Position numbers and translations under genes: made by a program. This document shows, in pieces, positions 17,671 to 27,161 of a DNA stretch of 64,000 nt. The notes below the pieces were generated by a model, which was not told the DNA's origin, searched no databases, and saw only the letters and a program-made list of their open reading frames with translations. The DNA is from Trinickia caryophylli (GTDB taxonomy: Bacteria > Pseudomonadota > Gammaproteobacteria > Burkholderiales > Burkholderiaceae): assembly GCF_034424545.1 (NCBI RefSeq), contig NZ_CP139970.1, positions 3,968,001 through 4,032,000 of the forward strand. The letters run 5' to 3'. Positions within the stretch are counted from its first letter, which is position 1, and the number at the start of each line of letters is the position of its first letter.

Positions 17671-19478
17671 ACGATATGCAAACCACGGACGATCGCGGCG
17701 CGGACCAGGGCAGCGCCTTTTCGGCCCCGCAGGCGCGAGCCGACTTCCGGCGCCTCGTCTCGCTCTTTCGGCCTTATTGGCGATGGATGGCCGCCGGCGC
17801 TGCCGTGTCGCTCGCAACGCTGCTCGCGAACGTCGCGTTGATGGCGATCTCGGGATGGTTCATCGCATCGATGGCGCTGGCCGGCATCGCGCAGGCCGCT
17901 TTCGATTACTTCACGCCGGCCGCGGCGATTCGGGCCTGCGCCATCGTGCGCACGGCGGGGCGCTACGTCGAGCGGCTCGTCACCCACGAAGCCACGTTCT
18001 GGCTGCTCGCGCAGTTGCGCGTGTGGTTCTACGAGCGCGTCGAGCCGCTCGCGCCGGCGCGCCTCGCGGGCTTGCGCAGCGCCGAGTTGCTGAGCCGGAT
18101 TCAGGCCGATATCGACAGCCTCAACCATGTCTATCTGCGCGTGATCGTACCCGTGGCCGTCGGCGCCGTCGCCTCGCTCCTCATCGTCGCCGCGACGGCG
18201 GCGTTCAGCCTCTGCGCGGCGGCCGTCACGCTGTTCTTCTTGCTTGCGGCAGGCGCGGCTTTGCCGGTCTGGCTGCTCCAACGAGCGAAGGGGCCCGCGT
18301 ACGCCGGCGTGCAATGCCGGGCGCAGATGCGCGAGACGATCGTCGACACCGTGCAGGGCCTGGGGGAACTGCGCGTCTATGGAGGCGAGCAGGCTTACGC
18401 GGCTCGCCTCGATCGGCTTTCCGAACGGCTCGTGGCGACGCAGGCCGAGATCAGCCGCCTCAACGGTTTTGCTCAGGCCGCGATGGGGGCGGCGGCTTCG
18501 CTCGCGATGTGGGGCACGCTGGTTGTCGCGATTCCGTCCGTGGGCGACGGCACGCTGGCCCCAGCCCGGCTCGCGATGCTGGCATTGCTCGCGCTTGCGA
18601 GCTTCGAAGCCGTGATGCCGCTGCCGCTTGCGATGCAGGTGCTGGGCGAAAGCCTGGCCGCCGCGCGCCGCATTTTCGCGCTTGCCGATGCGGCCCCGGC
18701 CGTCGTCGACCCGCCCGAAGGGCTCACCCCCCAAGGCAGCGATCTTTCGCTGCGCAACGTATGCCTGCGTTATCGCGAGGATGGGCCGTGGGCGCTCGAC
18801 GATCTCTCGTTCGATCTGCCCGCGCGGCAGCGCATGGCGGTGGTAGGCGCAAGCGGCGCCGGCAAGAGCACGCTCGTCAATCTGCTGCTTCGGTTCTGGG
18901 AGTACGAGGCCGGCAGCGTCCGGCTCGGCGGCGCGGAGCTGAGGCAATGCGCCGGCGAGGCCGTGCGTGCGCGCATTGCCGTGGTATCGCAGGACACGTA
19001 CCTCTTCAACGCGACGATTCGCGAGAACCTGCTGCTCGCCCGGCCCGATGCCGACGATGCCATGCTCGAAGGCGCCTGCCGCACCGCGCAATTGCACGAG
19101 TTCATCGTGAGTTTGCCGCGCGGCTACGACACCGAACTCGGCGAAGCGGGCGCGGGACTTTCGGGCGGCCAGGCCCGCCGGCTCGCCATTGCGCGCGCAC
19201 TGCTCGCGGATGCACCGATTCTCGTGCTCGACGAGCCCACCGAAGGGCTCGACACCGTGACGGAGCAGGCGCTCATCGGTGCAATCATGGCGCTGATGCA
19301 GGGGCGCAGCGTTTTGCTGATCACGCACCGGCTCAGTGCGTTGACCGATCTCGTCGATGAAGTGCTCGTCATGGATGCAGGGCGCATCGTCCAGCGCGGA
19401 TCGCCGCAGGCACTGGCGGCAGCCGAGGGCCCGTTTCGCGAACTCGGGCGCGCGGGGGACGGCCTGCCGGTGCAATAG
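17667..19478 (+). CDS. cydC: Thiol reductant ABC exporter subunit CydC
   Basis: This 603-residue half-transporter has six membrane helices, then Walker A GASGAGKST, signature LSGGQARRLAIARALL and Walker B ILVLDEPTEGLD. It forms the CydDC heterodimer with the preceding gene, to which it is translationally coupled. Length is typical of the family. Confidence 0.94.
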   Translation: MNDMQTTDDRGADQGSAFSAPQARADFRRLVSLFRPYWRWMAAGAAVSLATLLANVALMAISGWFIASMALAGIAQAAFDYFTPAAAIRACAIVRTAGRYVERLVTHEATFWLLAQLRVWFYERVEPLAPARLAGLRSAELLSRIQADIDSLNHVYLRVIVPVAVGAVASLLIVAATAAFSLCAAAVTLFFLLAAGAALPVWLLQRAKGPAYAGVQCRAQMRETIVDTVQGLGELRVYGGEQAYAARLDRLSERLVATQAEISRLNGFAQAAMGAAASLAMWGTLVVAIPSVGDGTLAPARLAMLALLALASFEAVMPLPLAMQVLGESLAAARRIFALADAAPAVVDPPEGLTPQGSDLSLRNVCLRYREDGPWALDDLSFDLPARQRMAVVGASGAGKSTLVNLLLRFWEYEAGSVRLGGAELRQCAGEAVRARIAVVSQDTYLFNATIRENLLLARPDADDAMLEGACRTAQLHEFIVSLPRGYDTELGEAGAGLSGGQARRLAIARALLADAPILVLDEPTEGLDTVTEQALIGAIMALMQGRSVLLITHRLSALTDLVDEVLVMDAGRIVQRGSPQALAAAEGPFRELGRAGDGLPVQ

Positions 19479-19540
19479 ACGTCGCAGTCTCGGCGGGCCG
19501 GTGAGCGATCCGTTTCGGGTTGTCGCGGGGTAAGCCCTCA

Positions 19541-19570
19541 TTGGGCCGCTGGCCCGCGCCTCGCTACAAT
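19541..19570 (+). promoter_or_regulatory. Putative promoter of second CydX-like gene
   Basis: TTGGGC at 19541-19546 and TACAAT at 19565-19570 are separated by 18 bp. They lie about 130 bp before the small gene, which suggests it can be expressed apart from cydDC. Confidence 0.45.
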
Positions 19571-19698
19571 CGGCGGGCCGGTGGGGCAAGTGACGCAATG
19601 CCGCAGCTCCCCGCCGGTACGGAGTCACGCGCAAGGCCTGCCGGCAGGCATCCCGATCCCCGGGGCGCCGCCGCTCTGCGCTTCGATGGAGTACACGA

Positions 19699-19893
19699 AT
19701 GAAAACGGTACTGCATTTCGTCCTGCTGTCCCTCATCGCGATCGTCGCCATCGTCATCGGCGTGATCGTCGGCGATTACGGCGCGTGGTACTTCGCCTGG
19801 TTCATCGGTACCGTCATGATCGTGCTTGCCGCGGCGGCGGGCGGTGTGTTGTTCGATACGCAGCAGGCGGAGCGCGACGCGGCGCCGCAATGA
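19699..19893 (+). CDS. Second CydX-like small membrane protein
   Basis: This 64-residue protein has the same two-span design as the gene after cydB, with AWYFAWFIGT at residues 29-38 and GVLFD at 50-53 matching the CydX span. The segment AIVIGVIVGDYGAWYF is shared exactly by both copies. It lies 220 bp after cydC with its own likely promoter. It could be an alternative bd-oxidase subunit or a CydDC-associated protein; neither is shown. Confidence 0.72.
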   Translation: MKTVLHFVLLSLIAIVAIVIGVIVGDYGAWYFAWFIGTVMIVLAAAAGGVLFDTQQAERDAAPQ

Positions 19894-19967
19894 CGCCGCG
19901 CCTGCCGCGCAGTCGAATCCGCGGCAGTCGCTTGCACGCTGCCCGGAGGCGCCGTGGGCGGCGGGCG

Positions 19968-21746
19968 TCAGCCGGCGACGCCCGCGGTATTCGGCGCGAG
20001 CGGTTGCGTCATCACGCGATTGCGGCCCGCCAGTTTCGCTTCGTACAGTAATTGATCCGCCTGTTTGAAGAGCCGCGCGAGATCGGGGCGCTCCGCGCTC
20101 GAATGCGCGACGCCGAAGCTTGCACTCATGCGGCAGGGGGTACCTGAATCGGTTGCAAGCATGGCGTCGGCGATTTCCTGGCGCATGCGCTCCGCCATCG
20201 CCTGCGCTTCGTCCACGTTCTGCACGCGTGTCATGACGGCGAACTCTTCACCGCCGATGCGCGCCACGATATCCGTGCGGCGAAACTGCTGCCGGCAAAG
20301 GCGCGCGACGAGGCGCAGCGCGTCATCGCCGACGGCATGGCCGTGCGTGTCATTGATCCGCTTGAAGTAATCGAGATCGAACATGATCAGCGCGACGGGA
20401 GAGCCCGCGTCGTGCCCCTGCTCGCACATCGCGCGCGCCCGGCTTTCGAACGCCCGGCGGTTCAGCAATCGTGTCAGCGAATCCGTCTCGGCCATCGTCG
20501 CCAGCTCTTCGATGAGGCGGGCGCGTTCCGTCTCGAGGCGAGCCCGCGCGATGCTGTTTTCCTTCAGCGTGCGAATGGCTTCGAACATCGTGCGGACCTC
20601 GAGCCGCGAAAAGGTGGCAGGCACCTCGCGCGCATAATCGCCGGAGGCGATGGCGCGGATGCATTCGGTGGCCTGCACGAATGGCCGCACGATATCGCGC
20701 CGAAAGCCGATCGCCACCCACGCGAACGCCATCAGCAGTACCGCATCGCTTGCCGTCACCGCCAGCGCCGTGACGCGCGTGGAGTCGCGGCGACGCTGTA
20801 GCTCCGTCTGGGCCCTGGCCATCACGGCATCGCGAAAACCGATGATCGGCAGCATCGTCGGTACGTAGCGCTCGGCGAACTGCCCGGTCGACACACCGGC
20901 CCCGCCCGTGTGCTGTGCGCGCGCCTCCACCTCGCTCACGTACGTCAAGCCTTCGCCGAAGTAGCGCGTATTGATGGGGGCGAACGCTTCGACGCTCAGC
21001 GCCGGAAGATCGACCATGCGCACGTTAATGGCGGTTCGCAACTGCTCGATGCGTCCCCGCGTGTAGGCGATCGCAAGGCGCTCGTCGATCGTAAGCGGCC
21101 GCCCGAGCGCGAGCGCGGCCGTGAGCTGCGAACCGAGGCGCCCCGCGTGCTCGCGCAGATCGGCGGCGATGCGCGCGATCATGAGGCAATTGAAGACGCT
21201 CGGGGCGCCGCGCGCGACGAATGTCGTGCGGGAGACGGCGATCGGCCCGAAACCGTCGACGACGCGAAACATCCGCGCGATCACTTCCTCCACGGCGCGA
21301 TCCCCGCGTGCGGCGCGGGGCAGCGCCGCCAGCCGGTCGGCCTCGGCCCGGGTTGCCGCGAGGTCGGCCTTGAGCTGCTTCACGGCGGCGTAGTCGCCCT
21401 CGCAGGACGGGCACTTCTCGGGCCGCAGCAAATCGAAGAGCTGCGCGAGCTGGTCGTCGCTGTCGATGCGGGCACGCCGCAGCAAGATCGTGCGCGTTGC
21501 CGGAACAGGCTGGTCTTCTCCGAGCACGCCATTCATCGGGCCGCGCTCGGCGGAGATTTTTTCCATCGCGCTCAGCGTTGCCCGGAACGCCCGAAAATGC
21601 CGCATCGATTCGTTGACGCGCGCGAGCGCCGTCCACTCGTAGGCCAGCAGCACGTACGAGAGTACGAGCATCGGCACGAGCGCGATCGCGACGCCGATGG
21701 CGAAGCGCCTTCCCATCGGCATTCGGGACAGCAGATTGTGAGTCAT
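19968..21746 (-). CDS. Membrane diguanylate cyclase (GGDEF)
   Basis: This 592-residue protein has a membrane helix at residues 11-30, a periplasmic region of about 270 residues, a second helix near 320, a HAMP-like linker and a C-terminal GGDEF domain. The active site reads GGEEF and the inhibitory site RRTD sits five residues before it, so the enzyme should make cyclic di-GMP and be product-inhibited. The start MTHNLLSRMPMGRR was chosen because the preceding extension is basic and lacks a ribosome site. No partner gene is adjacent. Confidence 0.88.
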   Translation of the reverse strand: MTHNLLSRMPMGRRFAIGVAIALVPMLVLSYVLLAYEWTALARVNESMRHFRAFRATLSAMEKISAERGPMNGVLGEDQPVPATRTILLRRARIDSDDQLAQLFDLLRPEKCPSCEGDYAAVKQLKADLAATRAEADRLAALPRAARGDRAVEEVIARMFRVVDGFGPIAVSRTTFVARGAPSVFNCLMIARIAADLREHAGRLGSQLTAALALGRPLTIDERLAIAYTRGRIEQLRTAINVRMVDLPALSVEAFAPINTRYFGEGLTYVSEVEARAQHTGGAGVSTGQFAERYVPTMLPIIGFRDAVMARAQTELQRRRDSTRVTALAVTASDAVLLMAFAWVAIGFRRDIVRPFVQATECIRAIASGDYAREVPATFSRLEVRTMFEAIRTLKENSIARARLETERARLIEELATMAETDSLTRLLNRRAFESRARAMCEQGHDAGSPVALIMFDLDYFKRINDTHGHAVGDDALRLVARLCRQQFRRTDIVARIGGEEFAVMTRVQNVDEAQAMAERMRQEIADAMLATDSGTPCRMSASFGVAHSSAERPDLARLFKQADQLLYEAKLAGRNRVMTQPLAPNTAGVAG

Positions 21747-21970
21747 GACGCGTCCGGTCGCGCGCCTCGCGGCGCGGCGAAATCGTATAAGCCGCCAACG
21801 CGGCCGGCGGCTCGCGTCGTAGGCGTCCGGCAAACGTGGGCGGAATTGTTGGCAAGTGAATTAACGGCAGGGCGCGCCGATATCTTTATGTCCGTCGATG
21901 GGCACCGGGGCCCTGCGCCCCCGGCTCGCGGTAAGGATTTCCCTACCTGCGAATCCGGCCTTCCCTATCG

Positions 21971-21999
21971 TTGCCAAGCGTGATTGGCAGGCATAGTTA
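21971..21999 (+). promoter_or_regulatory. Promoter of candidate small RNA
   Basis: TTGCCA at 21971-21976 and TAGTTA at 21994-21999 are separated by 17 bp. No coding gene follows on this strand before a strong terminator at 22141. Confidence 0.5.
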
Positions 22000-22006
22000 T
22001 GCCCCG

Positions 22007-22169
22007 CCGTCACTGTTGATTGATCGGGTGCAACGCCCGCGCCGCGCCGAGCGCAGCGTGTCCGCCGTACATCGGCGCGATGCACCGTTCCCCCTTGGAT
22101 TCCGGCGCACCTCGGGAGCGTCCATGCCGGAATCTTTTTAGAGCCGTCTCGCGACGGCTCTCTTTTTTT
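22007..22169 (+). ncRNA. Candidate small RNA
   Basis: A promoter and a strong terminator bracket about 160 bp with no credible reading frame, and there is no upstream plus-strand gene that the terminator could serve. Internal inverted repeats include CGCCG-TACAT-CGGCG and TCCGGC...GCCGGA. I do not recognise an RNA family. Confidence 0.45.
22141..22169 (+). terminator. Rho-independent terminator
   Basis: GAGCCGTC and GACGGCTC form an 8-bp perfect stem with a TCGC loop, followed within two bases by seven T. It ends the candidate small RNA. Confidence 0.85.
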
Positions 22170-22376
22170 CGCCCGGCTTTCTCGCGCATGCGCCCGATCG
22201 CCCGGCTGGAATCCGCCGTTGGCGGCCTAAGGGTTTCCGAGGTCAGGATGTCCTGATAGCAAAATCAGACGGCGACTGGTGTATTTGCGTGGTTTTCCGA
22301 TGATTTCGCGCCGCGATCGAGTGGCGAACGAGTGCACAATACGTCGAATGAAAACGGCCGCTTTAGCGAAGAGGTT
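22170..22376. other. Intergenic leader of the kinase cluster
   Basis: This stretch separates the terminator from the small membrane protein gene. It is somewhat less GC-rich from 22250 to 22370, which would fit a promoter, but no clear -35/-10 pair was found. Nothing else is supported. Confidence 0.4.
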
Positions 22377-22601
22377 ATGTACGTCAGAGGATCCGTCGCG
22401 ATAGCTCGCTTGCTCGGCACCCGGCACCAGCAACTGACGGTATGTGTTGTCGCTGTCGCTGTCGTTTTTGTAGGCGCTGCTGCCCGTTCGCCCGCGCCTG
22501 TGGCCGGCGGGCCGCGATCGCCAGGCGAATTCGAGCGGGGCGCCCCGGCTCTCGCGCCGCCCGACGGCGCGCTCGGCCATGCCGATCGGGTGTTCCCGTG
22601 A
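22377..22601 (+). CDS. Small single-span membrane protein coupled to hybrid kinase
   Basis: This 74-residue frame has one hydrophobic span (LTVCVVAVAVVFVGAAA) and a Pro/Gly-rich tail. Its stop overlaps the GTG start of the kinase gene as GTGA, a sign of translational coupling, and GAAGAGG precedes the ATG. I recognise no family. It could be a membrane input or anchor for the soluble kinase, but that is inference. Confidence 0.5.
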   Translation: MYVRGSVAIARLLGTRHQQLTVCVVAVAVVFVGAAARSPAPVAGGPRSPGEFERGAPALAPPDGALGHADRVFP

Positions 22602-24619
22602 GCGGCGGCCACGATTGCGGGGTACCGGGCACCGCCTCGATCCTCATTGTGGACGATGCGCCCGACGATCTGGCCATCGTTGCCGCTCATCTCGCCCGAT
22701 CCGGCTTTCGTGCACTCGTGGCCGCGAGTGGGGAACAGGCGCTCGAGCACGCTCGCGCATCGCGTCCGGCCTTGATTCTGCTCGACGTACGCATGCCGGG
22801 CATGGACGGCTTCGAGACCTGCCGGCGGCTCAAGGTCGATGCGCACACGCGCGATATTCCCGTCGTTTTCATGACGGCGTCGGACCATGTCGACGACATG
22901 GTCGAAGGATTTGCCGCGGGCGGCGTGGACTGTCTGACAAAGCCGGTGAGGATCGGCGAAATGACGGCACGTATCAACGTTCATCTGACGATGCGCGCGA
23001 TGCATGAAACGCTTGCCGAGAGTAATCGCCGGCTGCGCGACGAGGTGGCGGTGCGCGAACAGGCCGAGCGGGAGCTCTCTCGCGCGCGCGACGAACTCGA
23101 AGAGCGCGTGGTCCTGCGCACGCGGGAGCTCGCGCGCGCAAACGCCGATTTACGGGCGCAGATGGCCGAGCGCGAGCGCACCGAGGCGAAACTCAAGCGC
23201 AGCGAGACGCGCCAGCGCATGATCGTCGAGGCGAGCCCGGTGCCGCTCGGGATCACGGCGCTGCGGGCGCGACGCATCCTTTATACGAACGAGTCGCTGC
23301 GCGAGCTCTTCGGGATGAGCGAGCACGAGCAGTCGCTGCTCGACCCCACGATCCTGTATGTCGACCACGATGCGCGCGAGCGGATGATCGCCGCGATCGT
23401 GCACGAAGGCGTCGTCGCCGACGGCGAAGTGCACTTCCGCCGCCTCGACGGCTCGACGTTCTGGGCGATCGTCACCGCGAGGCTCGGCACCTACGATGAC
23501 GAACCCGCGATCTACTGGGGCTTCAACGACGTCAGCGCCCGCAAGCAGGCCGAGGAGCGGCTGCGTGCCAGCGAGGCGAGCCTCGCCAACGCGCAGAGGC
23601 TCGCCCGCATCGGCGATTGGAAGTGGGATTCGGAAAACGGCGTGACCCACGTATCGGACGAAACGCGGATCATCCTCGGGCTGAATGCGAACGACATCGG
23701 GTGGGCCGGCTTTCGCGCCTACATGGCCGCCGTGCACACCGAAGACCGCGCCGAAGTACGACGTGCCATGCGCCGGGCGCTGTTGCGCGGCGCGGCGCAG
23801 GCCGTCGATCACCGGGTGAGTGCGGCCGACGGCGGCATGCGCATCGTGCAAGTGCGTGCGCAAGTGGTGAGGCGGGCGCGCGGCGGACCGATCGAGGTTG
23901 TCGGCACGATCCAGGATGTCACCGAGCGCAAGCGCATCGAGCAGGCGCTCGTGGAGTCGCGCGAGCAGTTGCGCGAATTCGGCGCCTATATGGAAGCGGT
24001 GCGCGAGGAGGAGCGCAAGCGTATCGCGTTGGAGATCCACGACGAGCTGGGGCAGTTGCTGACGGCGCTGAAGATGGATGTCGCGCTCGTCAAGATGCGG
24101 CTCGCCGAGTCTCCCGAGCTGCTGACGAAGGTCACGGAGATGCGCGAGCTCGTCGAGCGCACGATCCTGATGGTGCGCAACGTCACGAACCATCTGCGGC
24201 CGGCGGCGCTGAACTTCGGGTTGGCCTCGGCCCTGGAGTGGCTCGCCGAGGATTTCAGCAAGCGCACGGGCATCTCATGCCAATTTCTGATGAACGCCGG
24301 CGAGCCCATCTTGTGCGATACGCACGCGACGGCCGTCTTCCGCGTCGTCCAGGAGTCGCTTACCAACGTCGCGCGCCACGCGGGGGCGACGCGGGTGCAC
24401 GTATCGGTCACGCGTGGCGATCACGGTTTCGAGTTGCACGTGAGCGACAACGGTTGCGGTTTCGATCCGGCCGCGCCACGCAAACGCGACGCCTATGGCC
24501 TGTTGAGCATGAGCGAGCGGGCACGCTTGATCGGCGCCTCACTTCAGGTCGATAGTGCCCCTGGCGCCGGTACCGTCGTGTCGATTAGCATTCCTATACA
24601 TCACGGGGAGCAAGGATGA
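22598..24619 (+). CDS. Hybrid sensor kinase: REC, coiled coil, PAS-PAS, HisKA_3
   Basis: This 673-residue protein has no membrane span. An N-terminal receiver domain (residues 12-130) keeps the acidic pair in ILIVDD, the phosphorylatable Asp63 (LLDVRMPG) and Lys115. A long coiled coil (about 130-200) is followed by two PAS domains (about 205-330 and 335-455). A NarX-type dimerisation domain comes next, with the phospho-acceptor His in EERKRIALEIHDELGQ, and then an ATPase domain (ESLTNVARHAGA, DNGCGFD). The GTG start is supported by the GTGA overlap with the gene before it. It overlaps the regulator gene by ATGA. Confidence 0.9.
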   Translation: MSGGHDCGVPGTASILIVDDAPDDLAIVAAHLARSGFRALVAASGEQALEHARASRPALILLDVRMPGMDGFETCRRLKVDAHTRDIPVVFMTASDHVDDMVEGFAAGGVDCLTKPVRIGEMTARINVHLTMRAMHETLAESNRRLRDEVAVREQAERELSRARDELEERVVLRTRELARANADLRAQMAERERTEAKLKRSETRQRMIVEASPVPLGITALRARRILYTNESLRELFGMSEHEQSLLDPTILYVDHDARERMIAAIVHEGVVADGEVHFRRLDGSTFWAIVTARLGTYDDEPAIYWGFNDVSARKQAEERLRASEASLANAQRLARIGDWKWDSENGVTHVSDETRIILGLNANDIGWAGFRAYMAAVHTEDRAEVRRAMRRALLRGAAQAVDHRVSAADGGMRIVQVRAQVVRRARGGPIEVVGTIQDVTERKRIEQALVESREQLREFGAYMEAVREEERKRIALEIHDELGQLLTALKMDVALVKMRLAESPELLTKVTEMRELVERTILMVRNVTNHLRPAALNFGLASALEWLAEDFSKRTGISCQFLMNAGEPILCDTHATAVFRVVQESLTNVARHAGATRVHVSVTRGDHGFELHVSDNGCGFDPAAPRKRDAYGLLSMSERARLIGASLQVDSAPGAGTVVSISIPIHHGEQG

Positions 24620-25248
24620 TTCGAATTTTGATTGCCGACGACCACGCGGTGGTGCGCAGCGGTCTGAAGCAGATTGTGGCGACGGCGACGGACATCGTCG
24701 TGATCGGCGAGGCGGTGAGCGGAGCCGATGTGCTGGCGAAGCTGCGTGCGAGCGAAGTCGATCTGCTGATGCTCGACATGACGATGCCGGGTATCAGCGG
24801 GGTGGACCTGATTCGGCGTGTGCACGGCGAATATCCGGACATGCCGATCCTGATTCTGAGCATTCACAACGAGGCACAGGTGGTCTCGCGGGCGTTGCGC
24901 GCCGGAGCCACCGGCTATGTGACGAAAGACAGCGATCCCGAAGTGTTGCTTGCGGCAATCCACAAGCTGGCGACGGGCGGGCGTTTCATCGATCCGAAGC
25001 TCGTCGACGCCATCGTCTTCGAGCGTCATTCGAGCGATGTGCCGCCGCATGAGATCCTGTCGGATCGGGAATTCGAGGTGCTGCGGCTTCTGGCCGCGGG
25101 CCGCAGCATCAACGATATCGCTGACGCCTTCGCGCTGAGCGCCAAGACGATCAGCACGCACAAGCGGCGGCTGATGCAGAAATTAGGGCTCAGCAACAAC
25201 GCTGAGCTGATCCGCTATTCGATCCGCCACGGCCTCGTGGCGGAGTAA
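24616..25248 (+). CDS. NarL/FixJ-family response regulator
   Basis: This 210-residue protein has a receiver domain (residues 1-120, phospho-acceptor Asp54 in LMLDMTMPG) and a LuxR-type DNA-binding domain (about 145-208; DREFEVLRLLAAGRSINDIAD, KTISTHKRRLMQKLGL). It is coupled to the upstream hybrid kinase and is its likely phosphorylation target. Target genes are unknown. Confidence 0.93.
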   Translation: MIRILIADDHAVVRSGLKQIVATATDIVVIGEAVSGADVLAKLRASEVDLLMLDMTMPGISGVDLIRRVHGEYPDMPILILSIHNEAQVVSRALRAGATGYVTKDSDPEVLLAAIHKLATGGRFIDPKLVDAIVFERHSSDVPPHEILSDREFEVLRLLAAGRSINDIADAFALSAKTISTHKRRLMQKLGLSNNAELIRYSIRHGLVAE

Positions 25249-25256
25249 GTAGGTAC

Positions 25257-25484
25257 TCAATGCAAAAGGCCGAATATGACACCCGCGCCCTCGACCGGGG
25301 TGAGGCCGAATTCGAAGTAGCCTTCGAGACGCGCGGCGGTGGCATTGTCGAGCTCGTATTCGGGCTCGATGTAGCCGATGCGCACCGCTGACTGGTACCA
25401 GGCGGTGATCCATTGCCGGAGCTCGGCTTCCCCGGGCGGCAATTCGTTCTCGTCATAGCTGACGGCGTGGGACGTGTTCATCAT
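25257..25484 (-). CDS. 75-residue acidic protein, unknown function
   Basis: The product has no signal peptide or membrane span and ends GLTPVEGAGVIFGLLH. GAGGGAG lies about seven bases before the first of two adjacent ATGs, which supports translation. The gene converges with the response regulator, eight bp away. I recognise no domain. Confidence 0.6.
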   Translation of the reverse strand: MMNTSHAVSYDENELPPGEAELRQWITAWYQSAVRIGYIEPEYELDNATAARLEGYFEFGLTPVEGAGVIFGLLH

Positions 25485-25751
25485 GTCGCGGCTCCCTCAT
25501 GCTTGATTGATCGGTCTCTTATCGCGCCAGCCTCGCTTCGGGGCCGGCTCGCGGCAGCCGTGCCGGCCTGCTGCTCAAAAACGATGCTACGCGCATGTGC
25601 TCGGTTGATCGATAGGATCGCGCGGATTGTGGGGTAGGGAACAGCTCGTGCCGTTGTAGGGATTTCCTGGCAAGGCCTTGCCGTCACGCCGACGCCGCGC
25701 CGGGCGGTCGGCCTTGTGTGGCGCCGCCCAAGGGGTTGTGGCCGGCGTCGT

Positions 25752-27161
25752 TCAAGGGATCAGCCAGAGCGCGGCGGCGTATATCACGAGGGAAACGGCG
25801 AACGTGACCGCCGTGTAGCCCATCACGCGCTGAATCTTGATGCCCGCAATGGCGACGACGGGCACGGCCCAGAACGGCTGAAGCATGTTCGACACGTTCT
25901 CCGCCATGGCCACGCCCATGGCCGTGTGCGGCAGCGAGGCATGGAGGCTGAGCGCCGCCGGCAGCACGAACGGGCCTTGCACCGCCCAGTGGCCGCCCGC
26001 GCTGGGAATGAGCAGCGTGATGATGAGCGAGCTCAGATAGCTCCAGAGCGGCAGCGACGAGGCAGTGGCGACCTTGACGAACGTTTCGGAGATCGACGAA
26101 GCGAGCCCTGTGCCGATCATGATGCCCATGATGCCACCATAGATCGGATACTGCAGCAACATGGAGCCCGTTTGCCGCGCCGCGCGGCGGATCGAATCGG
26201 CGTAGGCGATCGGCGAGCGTTGCAACGCGACGCCCGCGAGCAGGAAGACGAGGATCGTCGTGTTGATATCGAGCTCGAACCCCTTTTCGTACCAGGTCGT
26301 GCCCAGATATCCGCAGCCGAGAGCGAGCAACACGAGCGAGCCGAGCAACGAGCGCTCGGCGCGTGCCGCGAACGACGTGGCCGGCGCTGCCTTTCCGTGG
26401 CCGTCCGGCGTGGCATCCCGGGTTCGTTCGGCTCCCTCGATTTCGTCGGGCACGAACGCCACGACGTCCTCGGGTTTGGGATGCATGTGGACGAAAATGA
26501 ATGCCATGACTACGACGACCGCAACGGTCGGCACGATGACGAAAGGCGCGAAGACGGTCTGGCCGAGGCCAATCACGTGGCCGGTCGCTTTTTCGACGAG
26601 ATTGAGTGCGTTGCCGTGCGAAGCCTGCGAGAGCGCGATCGAGCTCGACAGCCCGCTGTTGCATACGGACCAGGCCGAGTAGCTGCCGGCCACGAGCCAG
26701 GCGAAATCGACGTTGACGCGACGTGCGATTTCACGCGCGAGCAATGCGCCGACGACGAGGCCGAGCCCCCAATTGAGCCATGCGGACAAACCCACGACGG
26801 GAAAGATGAGCAGCGCGGCGCGTGCGGGCGTGCCGACCTTGGCCGCAAGTGCGCGCAAGCCGCGCTGAACGGGCGGTGCATCGGCGATCGCATAGCCCGT
26901 GGCGAGAATCAGGATCATCTGCAGCGCGAAGCCGAGAATTTTGAACGTGCCCTCGTACCAGGCACTGAGGATTGTCGGCACGCTGTGTCGGGGAGCGATG
27001 CCCAGCGCGAGCGCGATGACCACGAGCGTGAGCCCGAGGGAAAGCACGAACGGGTCGGGCATCAGCCGTTCGAATGCGTAGACGAGGCCCGCAACGAGAC
27101 CACGTGCGGGGGCGCGCGTGGCCGGCTGGGCGGAGGCCGCTTTAAGAGAGGGGTTTTTCAT
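25752..27161 (-). CDS. atoE: Short-chain fatty acid transporter, AtoE family
   Basis: This 469-residue protein has about 12 membrane segments and AtoE-family landmarks (FERLMPDPFVLSLGLT, WLNWGLGLVVGALLAREIAR, SAWSVCNSGLSSSIALSQA, and a C-terminal PFWAVPVVAIAG). AtoE proteins take up short-chain fatty acids such as butyrate or acetoacetate. AAGGA lies upstream of the ATG. No fatty-acid catabolic genes adjoin it, so the substrate is uncertain. Confidence 0.88.
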   Translation of the reverse strand: MKNPSLKAASAQPATRAPARGLVAGLVYAFERLMPDPFVLSLGLTLVVIALALGIAPRHSVPTILSAWYEGTFKILGFALQMILILATGYAIADAPPVQRGLRALAAKVGTPARAALLIFPVVGLSAWLNWGLGLVVGALLAREIARRVNVDFAWLVAGSYSAWSVCNSGLSSSIALSQASHGNALNLVEKATGHVIGLGQTVFAPFVIVPTVAVVVVMAFIFVHMHPKPEDVVAFVPDEIEGAERTRDATPDGHGKAAPATSFAARAERSLLGSLVLLALGCGYLGTTWYEKGFELDINTTILVFLLAGVALQRSPIAYADSIRRAARQTGSMLLQYPIYGGIMGIMIGTGLASSISETFVKVATASSLPLWSYLSSLIITLLIPSAGGHWAVQGPFVLPAALSLHASLPHTAMGVAMAENVSNMLQPFWAVPVVAIAGIKIQRVMGYTAVTFAVSLVIYAAALWLIP

